Of a DNA stretch of 64,000 nt, positions 1 to 9,090 are shown piece by piece. Position 1 is the first letter of the stretch; each line of letters begins with the position of its first letter. The translations under genes and the position numbers were made by a program. Below the pieces are notes generated by a model, which saw nothing but the letters and a program-made list of their open reading frames with translations, was not told where the DNA came from and did not search any database. This stretch comes from Acidobacteriaceae bacterium (GTDB lineage Bacteria; Acidobacteriota; Terriglobia; Terriglobales; Acidobacteriaceae), in contig PLHQ01000153.1 in assembly GCA_003138975.1 (NCBI GenBank), forward strand, positions 102,433 through 166,432, read 5' to 3'.

Positions 1-221
1 GCATCTGCCTTGGCGCTTCGCGAGATCAGGTAAATCACCGAAGCCACCAGGTTCACGGAAAATAACAGGAACGCGGTCCAAGCCGAAGGCACATGGTAGT
101 AGAAAATCCGCTGCACATCGCCCATGGTCCGCTCCATGGGCGCGACCCAGAAAGCTTCATAGAAAGCGTAAGCCAGCAGCAGTGCTGTAAGAACTGCGAG
201 GATGGGGAAGGCCCGTTTCAT
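1..221 (-). CDS. ccmC: CcmC-type heme exporter subunit, N-terminal part (cut by window edge)
   Basis: The first 73 residues are present; the rest runs off the window. The N-terminus is a hydrophobic helix, followed by the stretch MGDVQRIFYYHVPSAW, typical of CcmC, and then the start of a second membrane segment. CcmC is an inner-membrane protein that presents heme to CcmE during cytochrome c maturation. Its ATG overlaps the ccmB stop as ATGA, so it is translationally coupled and is the fourth gene of the ccmE-A-B-C operon. The identification is firm; length and C-terminus cannot be judged. Confidence 0.88.
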   Translation of the reverse strand, partial: MKRAFPILAVLTALLLAYAFYEAFWVAPMERTMGDVQRIFYYHVPSAWTAFLLFSVNLVASVIYLISRSAKAD

Positions 222-895
222 TCTGCCTGCAGAATGGTTCCGAACAAAGCCAGACAAGCAGTAGTAAACACCACATCATAGGTGAGAAGCAATACGATCC
301 AGAATCGCGCTGAGCCGTCACCGGCGAGGATGATGCGTGTAGCCTCCACCATCGACTGCACGGCTGGAATTGAGATGGGGAACAGCAGGAGCGGCAGCAT
401 GATTTCGCGGCTGCGGGTGCGCAATGACATGGCCGCAAAAAATGTTCCATTCACCACCAGGGCCCACGTTCCTAGAATCGCCACGGGAATCAACTGCCAT
501 GAGGGACCGAGCACGCGGAGGTTGTAAAAGATCATGAACAGCGGCGCCATCACCGCTTCCAGCAGGCTGACCAGGATGAAGTTGCCCAGCGCTTTGGCAA
601 CAAACAACGCATTGGCCGGTGCGGGAGAAACACGGTAGGCATCGAGTACCTGGTTGCGCAGCTCGCGTGCCCAAGTCTGGTTCAAGGCAACCACGGCGGC
701 AAACAGGAAGGCAACCCATATCAACCCTCCCGCAATTTCCCGCGACTCTTCGGCGTTCGGATCGAAAGAGAAGCTGAAGATCACCACCACTAGCAGTGAG
801 AAAAACAGCATGGAGTTGATCGCATCCCGGGAGCGCCACTCCAGCCGGATGTCTTTCGTGAGCGTAGCTAGAGTGATGGAGCGGAGCGAACTCAT
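218..895 (-). CDS. ccmB: CcmB, membrane subunit of the heme-handling ABC transporter
   Basis: A 225-residue integral membrane protein with about six hydrophobic segments. The family-typical N-terminus (KDIRLEWRSRDAINSML) is followed by FSFDP near residue 45. CcmB pairs with the ATPase CcmA and CcmC to release holo-CcmE in cytochrome c biogenesis System I. The length is normal for the family. It starts four bases inside ccmA (ATGA) and ends four bases inside ccmC, so the three genes form one translationally coupled unit. Confidence 0.92.
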   Translation of the reverse strand: MSSLRSITLATLTKDIRLEWRSRDAINSMLFFSLLVVVIFSFSFDPNAEESREIAGGLIWVAFLFAAVVALNQTWARELRNQVLDAYRVSPAPANALFVAKALGNFILVSLLEAVMAPLFMIFYNLRVLGPSWQLIPVAILGTWALVVNGTFFAAMSLRTRSREIMLPLLLFPISIPAVQSMVEATRIILAGDGSARFWIVLLLTYDVVFTTACLALFGTILQAE

Positions 896-1662
896 TGTGT
901 CCCCGCTCGGTCCGGAGTCAGGGTAGACGTGCGGTCCACGATCTGCCCGTCCCGCATCCAGACAAATTCGTCGGCCACGCCTTCCAGCAGCGATGCCTGG
1001 TGTGTGACTACGAAAATGGTTTTGCCGGCATAGCGCATGCCTTTGAGCAACACCACCATTTCTCGCGCCGAATGGACATCCACGTTGGAAAATGGCTCAT
1101 CCAGCAAAAGAATCGTGGGATCGTGCAGGATGGCCCGTGCCAGCGACATGCGTTGCCGCATGCCTTGCGAATACTGCCCGACCGGACGTGCCAACTCGGG
1201 ATCAAGCCGCACCGAGCGAATCACCTGCTCACAGCGGCCGTCGCCGGCAATGTCGTAGAGTCGAGCGAAGTAGCGCAGGTTCTCGAGCCCACTCATCTCG
1301 TCGTAAAGCAGAGACGGATGCGCCATATAGCCAACCTCGCGGCATGCATCCTGCGGATTCTTGCCAAGGATGGAAATCGTGCCACGAGTAGGATGAGCTA
1401 ACCCGGCCAGGGCTCGCAGCAGAGTGGTCTTCCCTGCCCCGTTGTCGCCGAGAATCACGTGGAACTTGCCGGCATCGAACTCCGCGGTCACGCCGCGCAG
1501 CGCGGCAAAACGGCCGAACTGCTTGATCAGGTTGCTGACGGTGATGATAGGAGCGGCGTCGGTCACGGGCGTCGGGAAATTACAGCACTCTGAGTCCGGC
1601 CTGAGTTTACCCGAGCGCAGGATTCTCTGCATTTCGTTCGTCACGATGACGAGGTCCGTCAC
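892..1662 (-). CDS. ccmA: CcmA, ATP-binding subunit of the heme-handling ABC transporter
   Basis: An ABC ATPase with Walker A GDNGAGKT (residues 72-79 of this reading), signature YSQGMRQRMSLARA, Walker B ILLLDEP and a switch His (VTHQ). It powers release of heme-loaded CcmE with CcmB and CcmC. The reading opens with a GTG and is 256 residues, about 30 longer than usual. The recognisable domain begins near APIITVSNL, so a GTG at 1566 (224 residues) is an equally possible start. Neither start has a convincing Shine-Dalgarno sequence. It lies 33 bases downstream of ccmE. Confidence 0.9.
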   Translation of the reverse strand: MTDLVIVTNEMQRILRSGKLRPDSECCNFPTPVTDAAPIITVSNLIKQFGRFAALRGVTAEFDAGKFHVILGDNGAGKTTLLRALAGLAHPTRGTISILGKNPQDACREVGYMAHPSLLYDEMSGLENLRYFARLYDIAGDGRCEQVIRSVRLDPELARPVGQYSQGMRQRMSLARAILHDPTILLLDEPFSNVDVHSAREMVVLLKGMRYAGKTIFVVTHQASLLEGVADEFVWMRDGQIVDRTSTLTPDRAGTQ

Positions 1663-1695
1663 CTTGCGAAGGGATGGAACGCAGCAGACAGGCAG

Positions 1696-2175
1696 TTAGT
1701 TCGAGACGCCTGCAGAGGTCGCAGGTTGCGCCTGCGTCATGCTCTTGGCTGGCTCGGCTTGCATCTGGTTGCCAGGCTGCTGCGGCGCATATTTCGACGC
1801 GCACTTGGCTTGCAGGGCTTTGGCGTGGAAGACGCCATCGCGGCCAAAGCTGCCATCGGCCAGCGCCTGAGAGTCGTCCTTGAAAGTGTCGGGAGGCGCT
1901 TCGGTTCCAGTGTAGTCCACCGAGAGCAACTGATCCTGCTCCATCAGCACAAACTGAACGTGCGTTCCGGTGCGCTTGATGGAGCCAGGTTGCACATTCC
2001 CCGCCACCCGCAGACGCTTCGTGTAAGCGCCGTTCCCCATCTTGTGCAGCTCGCTGATGGTGACGTAGTAACTCTTGCTGTCCTGTACGCCGGTGTAAGC
2101 GAGATAGCCAAGTAGAAGCAGGATCACAACCGTGGCCGTGCCGAACTTCAGATAGGTCTTGGCTTGATTGGACAT
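1696..2175 (-). CDS. ccmE: CcmE heme chaperone, Cys (CxxxY) variant
   Basis: A single N-terminal membrane anchor (residues 10-28) is followed by the small OB-fold domain of CcmE, including RVAGNVQPGSI and VDYTGTEAPPDTF. In ordinary CcmE heme is bound covalently through a His in an HxxxY motif. Here the aligned segment reads AKCASKY, so the heme ligand position is Cys125 with Tyr129. After it comes a 30-residue Gln/Ala/Pro-rich tail. The chosen ATG at 2175 has GGGGTGG upstream; a GTG at 2190 would add five residues. It is the first gene of the ccm operon here. Confidence 0.87.
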   Translation of the reverse strand: MSNQAKTYLKFGTATVVILLLLGYLAYTGVQDSKSYYVTISELHKMGNGAYTKRLRVAGNVQPGSIKRTGTHVQFVLMEQDQLLSVDYTGTEAPPDTFKDDSQALADGSFGRDGVFHAKALQAKCASKYAPQQPGNQMQAEPAKSMTQAQPATSAGVSN

Positions 2176-2326
2176 AGAGGACCACCCCACAGGTACGTAC
2201 GTTTATGACTCTACGCGACGCCGAGCCCAGAATCAAGATTCCGGAGGAGCCAATGGTCTTCTACCTGCCCTGCGACCATCTCATAAAAGCTTGCGTCCGC
2301 TAGAATGGAAATGGTTTGGCAAATCT

Positions 2327-2884
2327 ATGATTCATCCCTGGCACGACGTAACTCCCGGCGACAAGCTCCCGCAAGAATTCGACTGCGTGATCGAGATCCC
2401 TTTCGGATCCAGCGTGAAGTATGAACTCGACAAAGCGAGCGGCTTGATCAAGCTGGACCGCATTCTCTACTCCGCCGTTTACTATCCCGCGAACTACGGT
2501 TTCATTCCGCAAACGCTGGCGGAAGACGATGATCCGCTCGACGTCCTGGTACTCTGCCAGGAACCCGTGGTGCCGCTCACCATCATCCACGCCCGCGCCA
2601 TTGGCCTGATGACCATGATCGACGCCGGCAAGCAGGATCACAAGATCATCGCTGTGGCCACCGAAGACCCCGAGTTCAACTCCTACCGCGAGGCCGCAGA
2701 GATGCCGCCGCACCGCATGCTGATGCTGCGTCGATTTTTCCAGGATTACAAACAGCTCGAAGGCAAAGCTGTGGAAGTAGATGAGATACGCCCCGCCGGC
2801 GAAGCATATCCCATCATCCTCGACGCCCTGCACCGCTACAGTGAACAACGCCGCAAAGGCTTCAAGATTCCAGAGAAGCACTGA
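2327..2884 (+). CDS. ppa: Inorganic pyrophosphatase, family I
   Basis: A 185-residue soluble pyrophosphatase that hydrolyses PPi to two phosphates with Mg2+, pulling biosynthetic reactions forward. Visible landmarks are the substrate loop (IEIPFGSSVKYELDK), LYSAVYYPANYGFIPQT, and the metal-binding EDDDPLDVLVL. The length is normal. The frame stays open 159 bases upstream, but homology starts at MIHPWHDVTPG, so ATG 2327 is used. It is divergent from ccmE and stands alone, closed by a strong hairpin. Confidence 0.93.
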   Translation: MIHPWHDVTPGDKLPQEFDCVIEIPFGSSVKYELDKASGLIKLDRILYSAVYYPANYGFIPQTLAEDDDPLDVLVLCQEPVVPLTIIHARAIGLMTMIDAGKQDHKIIAVATEDPEFNSYREAAEMPPHRMLMLRRFFQDYKQLEGKAVEVDEIRPAGEAYPIILDALHRYSEQRRKGFKIPEKH

Positions 2885-2913
2885 GACGTTACAGAGGACA
2901 AGATTCAGAAGTA

Positions 2914-2947
2914 ACGAAGGCCCGGATCGATTGGTCCGGGCCTTCGT
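2914..2947 (+). terminator. Hairpin terminator after ppa
   Basis: A perfect 13-bp stem (2914-2926 with 2935-2947, core GGCCCGGA/TCCGGGCC) and an 8-base loop start 30 bases after the ppa stop. No clear T-tract follows on the plus strand. Because it lies between convergent genes it may serve both. Confidence 0.75.
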
Positions 2948-2983
2948 TGTGTCAAACATATTGTCTAAGTATTTTGTTAGCAC

Positions 2984-5023
2984 TCACCAAACGTGGCAGG
3001 CGTTCTCAGCCACCATGGGCTGCCCCGCCTTGCAACCCCAAGCCTTCTGAAACTCCGGCATGTTCTGCACCACGCCATCCACGCGATACTTGCCCGGTGA
3101 ATGCGGATCGGTGAGCACTCTGGTACGCGCGATTTCCGGACGCCTTTTCTCGCACCACACGCGTGCGAATCCCAGGAAGAAGCGCTGCTCGGGCGTGTAA
3201 CCGTCGATTTTCTGGCCTTCTTTCCCGGTCTTGTCATCGGCAATCATATGCTGGAGCGCCATCAGCGCAATGCGAGCGCCTCCATTGTCGGCGGTATTTT
3301 CACCCAGCGTGAGGCGTCCGTTCAGCTTCAGGTCGTCAACGGCCACAAAATTTGAGTATTCGTCGGCAACGCAACTCACGCGCTTCTCGAACTCCTTGCC
3401 GTCCTGTACCGTCCACCAGTCGTGCAGATTGCCTTGCGGATCGAACTTACGGCCTTGGTCGTCGAAGCCGTGTGTAAGTTCGTGGCCAATCACCAGGCCG
3501 ATGCCGCCAAAGTTCACTGCGTCGTCCATGCTCTTATCAAAGAACGGCGGCTGCAATATGCCCGCTGGAAATACGATTTCGTTGAACGAACCGTTGTAGT
3601 AGGCGTTCACGGTCGGCGGAGTCATGCCCCACTCTCTGCGATCGAGCGGCTTGTCAATCTTGGCGATCTGGCGCTTCGACTCAAACTCATCGGCACGAGC
3701 GACGTTCCCCAGCAAGTCGTCGGGCTTGATTACGACCGAACTGTAGTCGCGGTACACATCCGGATAGCCGATCTTGTTTCGAATGGCATCCAGTTTAACT
3801 TTGGCCTGTTTCTTGGTTTCGTCGCTCATCCAGGAAAGATCGTGGATATCTTCCGCGAGAGAGTTTTCGAGGGCGTCCACCATCTTGAGCATGCGCTGCC
3901 TGCCGTCGGGACCGAAAGTTGCGTCGACATATCTCTGCCCCAGCGCCTCTCCCAGTTCGCGATCGGTGAGGGTGACGCAACGCTTCCAGCGCGCCTGGAT
4001 TTCTTCCTGGCCCGTGAGCTTTTGCTGAAGTTTGAAGTTGGCCTCCACAAATGGCTGCGAAAGCCACGGAGCCGCCGCGTTGAGCACATGCCAACTCACG
4101 TAAGTTTTCAAAGCATCCAGAGGCTCAACCTCCAGCACGCCGTTTACCAGCTTGAAGAACTCGGGATTCGTAACATTAAGCTGAGTGAAGTTCGGAGCGC
4201 CCACGGCCGTGAAGTAGCGATCGAGATAGAAATTGGGACCAAGCGCGGCCGCCTCGTCGCGGGTCATCTTGTGATCGCGATTCTTCGGATCCCGGCGCTT
4301 GGTGCGATCCATCGAGTCGACGGCCAGCATGGTTTCGATTACCAGGACGGTCTGCGCCGAATGGGCCGCCTGCTGCGGAGTCTGGCCCGCCAGGGTAAAC
4401 AGCTGCGTGGCATAGTCAACCAGAAATTGCCGCTTCTCCACTTTGTCAGGATCGTCCTTGATGTAGTAATCGCGATCCGGCAAGGTGAGCCCGCCCTGGT
4501 CAATATAGGCGATAACCTGATCGGCGTTGTGCAGATCGGGTGCGGAGTAAAAGTTGAACAGCGGACTTGGTCCGGTCAGGTGCACGTGCGCGATCTCGTC
4601 AATGAGAGCGCCTTTGTCTGGTACGGCTGCGATTCGGTCCAGTTCGGGCTTGAGCGGTACGATGCCTTTTGCGTTCACCGCCTTCTCGTCCATGCAGGAT
4701 CCGTAGAGATCGCCGATTCTCTGGTCGATAGCGTTGCGGCTGGCCCCGCCTGCGGCAGCCTTTTCCAAAATGTCATGCTCTATGTCAAGATTGCGCTCGC
4801 GAAGTTCCACGAAGCTGCCCCACTGTGATTGGTCAGGAGGAATTTTCGAATTCTTGATCCAGTTGCCACAGGCATACTGGTAAAAATCCACACAGGGATC
4901 AATTGTCTTGTCGACATTATCGAGACTGAAGCCGGGAGCGGGCTTCGAGGAGGAAGATGTTTGGGTGAAGCCGCCAACGCTCGTCAGAAGCAGCAAAGCC
5001 GGCAAGAGACGGGACACACGCAT
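2984..5023 (-). CDS. Secreted M13 (neprilysin/PepO-type) metallopeptidase
   Basis: A 679-residue exported zinc endopeptidase. A signal peptide (MRVSRLLPALLLLTSVGG) leads into DPCVDFYQYACGNW, the usual M13 N-terminal Cys-containing motif. The zinc site is VIGHELTHGF with the distal glutamate in LGENTADNGG. The protein ends in the family-typical CxVW (ENACHVW). ATG 5023 was chosen because AAAGGAG lies at proper spacing and the signal peptide starts there; the open frame extends 84 bases further up. It probably cleaves oligopeptides in the periplasm or outside. Seventy bases separate it from the upstream radical SAM gene. Confidence 0.93.
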   Translation of the reverse strand: MRVSRLLPALLLLTSVGGFTQTSSSSKPAPGFSLDNVDKTIDPCVDFYQYACGNWIKNSKIPPDQSQWGSFVELRERNLDIEHDILEKAAAGGASRNAIDQRIGDLYGSCMDEKAVNAKGIVPLKPELDRIAAVPDKGALIDEIAHVHLTGPSPLFNFYSAPDLHNADQVIAYIDQGGLTLPDRDYYIKDDPDKVEKRQFLVDYATQLFTLAGQTPQQAAHSAQTVLVIETMLAVDSMDRTKRRDPKNRDHKMTRDEAAALGPNFYLDRYFTAVGAPNFTQLNVTNPEFFKLVNGVLEVEPLDALKTYVSWHVLNAAAPWLSQPFVEANFKLQQKLTGQEEIQARWKRCVTLTDRELGEALGQRYVDATFGPDGRQRMLKMVDALENSLAEDIHDLSWMSDETKKQAKVKLDAIRNKIGYPDVYRDYSSVVIKPDDLLGNVARADEFESKRQIAKIDKPLDRREWGMTPPTVNAYYNGSFNEIVFPAGILQPPFFDKSMDDAVNFGGIGLVIGHELTHGFDDQGRKFDPQGNLHDWWTVQDGKEFEKRVSCVADEYSNFVAVDDLKLNGRLTLGENTADNGGARIALMALQHMIADDKTGKEGQKIDGYTPEQRFFLGFARVWCEKRRPEIARTRVLTDPHSPGKYRVDGVVQNMPEFQKAWGCKAGQPMVAENACHVW

Positions 5024-5093
5024 ATCGAGACTTCTCCTTTGAAGAACGGTTGAGATTTTAAGCCCCGATCTCCGTAGGAGCAAGGATGGAAGA

Positions 5094-6743
5094 CTACGAA
5101 GCTGCAATCCAGTGGCTGCGCTCGATGAACGTGGGCGGTTCGTAGGTCTGTCCCGACGCCAGTCGGCGTGCCTCCCGGCGCGTCGACCACAACAAGACAG
5201 GACCCAACGATGCGGCAGTAAGGCGGGCTACGACTGGGAACTCCTTCTCCACTTCGCGCCGCAGATGGTGAATCTTCTCGCTCACGGTGCGATTCACTTT
5301 CTTGAAGTCTCGCTCCATCGCCCATAGCGCTGCATTATAAGCGCCAATGATCTTCTTCACTTGGCGCGTAAACCGCTCGCGGACGCGTGGATCGGGGTGG
5401 TCTTTGTAGCGCTGCCAGCCTTGCAGCATGGTTTGGCACAAACGATAAAGACTCGGTCCGTTGCGTTCAAAGTCGCGCCAAAACGCCCAATCGAGGAAGC
5501 GCTTTGAATCGTCGCGGGAAATCGCGCCGTGCTGAAAGTTGAATTTGTATTGTCCGTGAATGTCGGCATAGTCAACATTTGGCAGCAGACGCCCCTGATC
5601 AGCCATCTCCTGATAGAGCGGCGTACCGGGAACTGGCGTGTAAAGCATGAACTGGTGGAAGTCGGTCTCGTAATCAATTGCTGATTCGATTTCGTCGATG
5701 ATATTGTCCGGCGTGTGGTGTTCGAGTCCGATGATCGTCGAGCCCTGCACACGTATTCCGTGTTCGCGAAGTTCCCGCGTCAGCTGTGTGAGATCCTGGC
5801 CCTGCAACTTGCCATAACTTGATCTGGGAGATTCCAACCCCATCCAGACCCAAGAAACGCCAAGCTCCACAAGTTCCAGCATCGTGTATTTTCGAATCGC
5901 GTTAGCGGAGGCAAAGACGGAAAGCTCCCAGCTCTTGCCTGCTTCCTTCATGCGCTCCAGCAGGCGCATCGCGCGCGTACGGTGCAGCAGGAAGTTCTCG
6001 TCCATCACAAAGAAAGATTTTACCTTGAGCTCAGATTCGATCCGGCACATCACATCAAACAGTTCATCGCCGGTTTCGTAGAAGTTGATGAACTTTCCTT
6101 TGCCACCAAAAAAAGCGGACGTGGTACAGAAGTTGCATCCCATGGGACAGCCCACCGACGGAATGATGGTTGCTGCCGTCCCGCCCTTCCGCTGTGGCAG
6201 ACGCACTCCCATGATGCGTGTCTGCAGGCCGGAAACGATGGCGGGATGACGGATGGGCGCGTGCTCGTCTTCTCCCAGGTACCGACGCATCCACGAGATT
6301 CCCTCTCCACGCACGATGTGATCGGCATCGATCATCGCATCCAGAGCGGGAATGGCGGCTACGTGTCCTCCTATCACGATCACAGAATCCGGGGACAGTT
6401 CTCGCACCATTCGGCACATCTCCCGGACCTTCAAAACATTCACGATGATCGAAGAAATGCCAACGATGTCATACTGGTTCGTGGTCAATTCACGGGCAAA
6501 AGCTTCGCGCGTGGGGAAATCCAGCACGCTGCAGGGCGCCGAAATATTTTCCTGAATCATCATGATGCCCCAGGATCGATGAAACATGCGCAGCGAGAAG
6601 CTGCCCTGAGCCCGGGTTACCTGGTTGTGATAGAGCTCCATGGGATTGATAGCGCGGCTGCCAAATTCATCGTCTTGCGCATAAGGCCCGAAGACCGAAC
6701 TCAGAAGGATGCGAGCGTGACTGCCTTTTGGATGAGGTTTCAT
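5094..6743 (-). CDS. B12-binding-domain radical SAM protein, substrate unknown
   Basis: A 549-residue class B radical SAM protein. The N-terminal half has a cobalamin-binding-like Rossmann segment (YDIVGISSIIVNV, VIVIGGHVAAIP), although I see no DxHxxG. The middle has the [4Fe-4S] ligand motif CPMGCNFC, then GLESPRSSYGKLQG, GSTIIGLEHHTPD and YTPVPGTPLYQEM, as in BchE/HpnR-like enzymes. A basic helical tail follows. These enzymes do methylations, cyclisations or lipid modifications; the window gives no pathway partner, so the substrate stays open. It is divergent from thiC. Confidence 0.85.
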   Translation of the reverse strand: MKPHPKGSHARILLSSVFGPYAQDDEFGSRAINPMELYHNQVTRAQGSFSLRMFHRSWGIMMIQENISAPCSVLDFPTREAFARELTTNQYDIVGISSIIVNVLKVREMCRMVRELSPDSVIVIGGHVAAIPALDAMIDADHIVRGEGISWMRRYLGEDEHAPIRHPAIVSGLQTRIMGVRLPQRKGGTAATIIPSVGCPMGCNFCTTSAFFGGKGKFINFYETGDELFDVMCRIESELKVKSFFVMDENFLLHRTRAMRLLERMKEAGKSWELSVFASANAIRKYTMLELVELGVSWVWMGLESPRSSYGKLQGQDLTQLTRELREHGIRVQGSTIIGLEHHTPDNIIDEIESAIDYETDFHQFMLYTPVPGTPLYQEMADQGRLLPNVDYADIHGQYKFNFQHGAISRDDSKRFLDWAFWRDFERNGPSLYRLCQTMLQGWQRYKDHPDPRVRERFTRQVKKIIGAYNAALWAMERDFKKVNRTVSEKIHHLRREVEKEFPVVARLTAASLGPVLLWSTRREARRLASGQTYEPPTFIERSHWIAAS

Positions 6744-6798
6744 TTTGATTGTGCTTCCAGCCTAACGTCCCAACTCAGCTTCACGCGGTGATCCCTGA

Positions 6799-8385
<1,587 letters not shown>

Positions 8386-8439
8386 TCGCTTTCGTGGTCC
8401 AAGGTTTGCTCTGGAATTGTCGAAGGGCGCGTTCGAATT

Positions 8440-9087
8440 TCAGCTCTTGAAGTCGGCCACGCCGTCCCACACCAACTGGACGGCGATGGCCAAAATCAGA
8501 AAGCCAAAAATCTTGTTGATGGCTCCTACGGCGCCGGGCCCCAGCCGGCGAACTAGCGGCCCTCCCAGCCAGAGAAACAACAACACAGAAAGTGCCACTC
8601 CGGCGATGCCGATAATCATCCCAAGGTACGAAGTGGTGCTATCCACGTGCGCCGCGAGCGCCATCACGACGCCGATGGCTCCCGGACCCGACAAAAGCGG
8701 CATAGCCAGCGGAGTAAGAGAAATATCTTCTTTGTCCTCCGCTTCATGGCTTTCCTCCGGCGTGATACGCGCATGAGACGTGACCATGCCCCAAGCGGTG
8801 TTGGCCACGATCAATCCGCCCGCAATTTTCAAAACCGGCAGCGAGATGCCGAAAAAATAAAGCACGAAGCGGCCAAAAAACAGAAACGTGACTAGGATGA
8901 CAAAAACCCAGACGCCAGTCTTCACAGCGGTACGCTGCCGGTCCTGAGCGGTCCAGGTAGAGGTCATGGTGAAAAAGATAGGAACCCCGCCGAAGGGATT
9001 GACAATCGGAAAGAGCGCGAGGAACGTCTCCGCCGCCGAAGCAGGCAGCGTACGCAGGAACTGTCCCAGCGCGTGTGCAGAATTCAT
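8440..9087 (-). CDS. MarC-family integral membrane protein
   Basis: A 215-residue polytopic protein with about six membrane helices and the family motif NPFGGVPIFF near residue 30. A second diagnostic half begins at PLAMPLLSGPGAIGVVM. MarC proteins were once linked to multiple antibiotic resistance, but their transport substrate is not established. It lies three bases after the M28 peptidase stop, so the two are probably co-transcribed. It is convergent with thiC with a 54-base gap and no obvious terminator. Confidence 0.9.
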   Translation of the reverse strand: MNSAHALGQFLRTLPASAAETFLALFPIVNPFGGVPIFFTMTSTWTAQDRQRTAVKTGVWVFVILVTFLFFGRFVLYFFGISLPVLKIAGGLIVANTAWGMVTSHARITPEESHEAEDKEDISLTPLAMPLLSGPGAIGVVMALAAHVDSTTSYLGMIIGIAGVALSVLLFLWLGGPLVRRLGPGAVGAINKIFGFLILAIAVQLVWDGVADFKS

Positions 9088-9090
9088 GCT

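Noticed and set aside
3422-4828. A 468-codon plus-strand open frame opposite the M13 peptidase
   Set aside because: It lies wholly antisense to a gene with complete catalytic motifs, has no recognisable domain and follows the third-position GC bias of the real gene.
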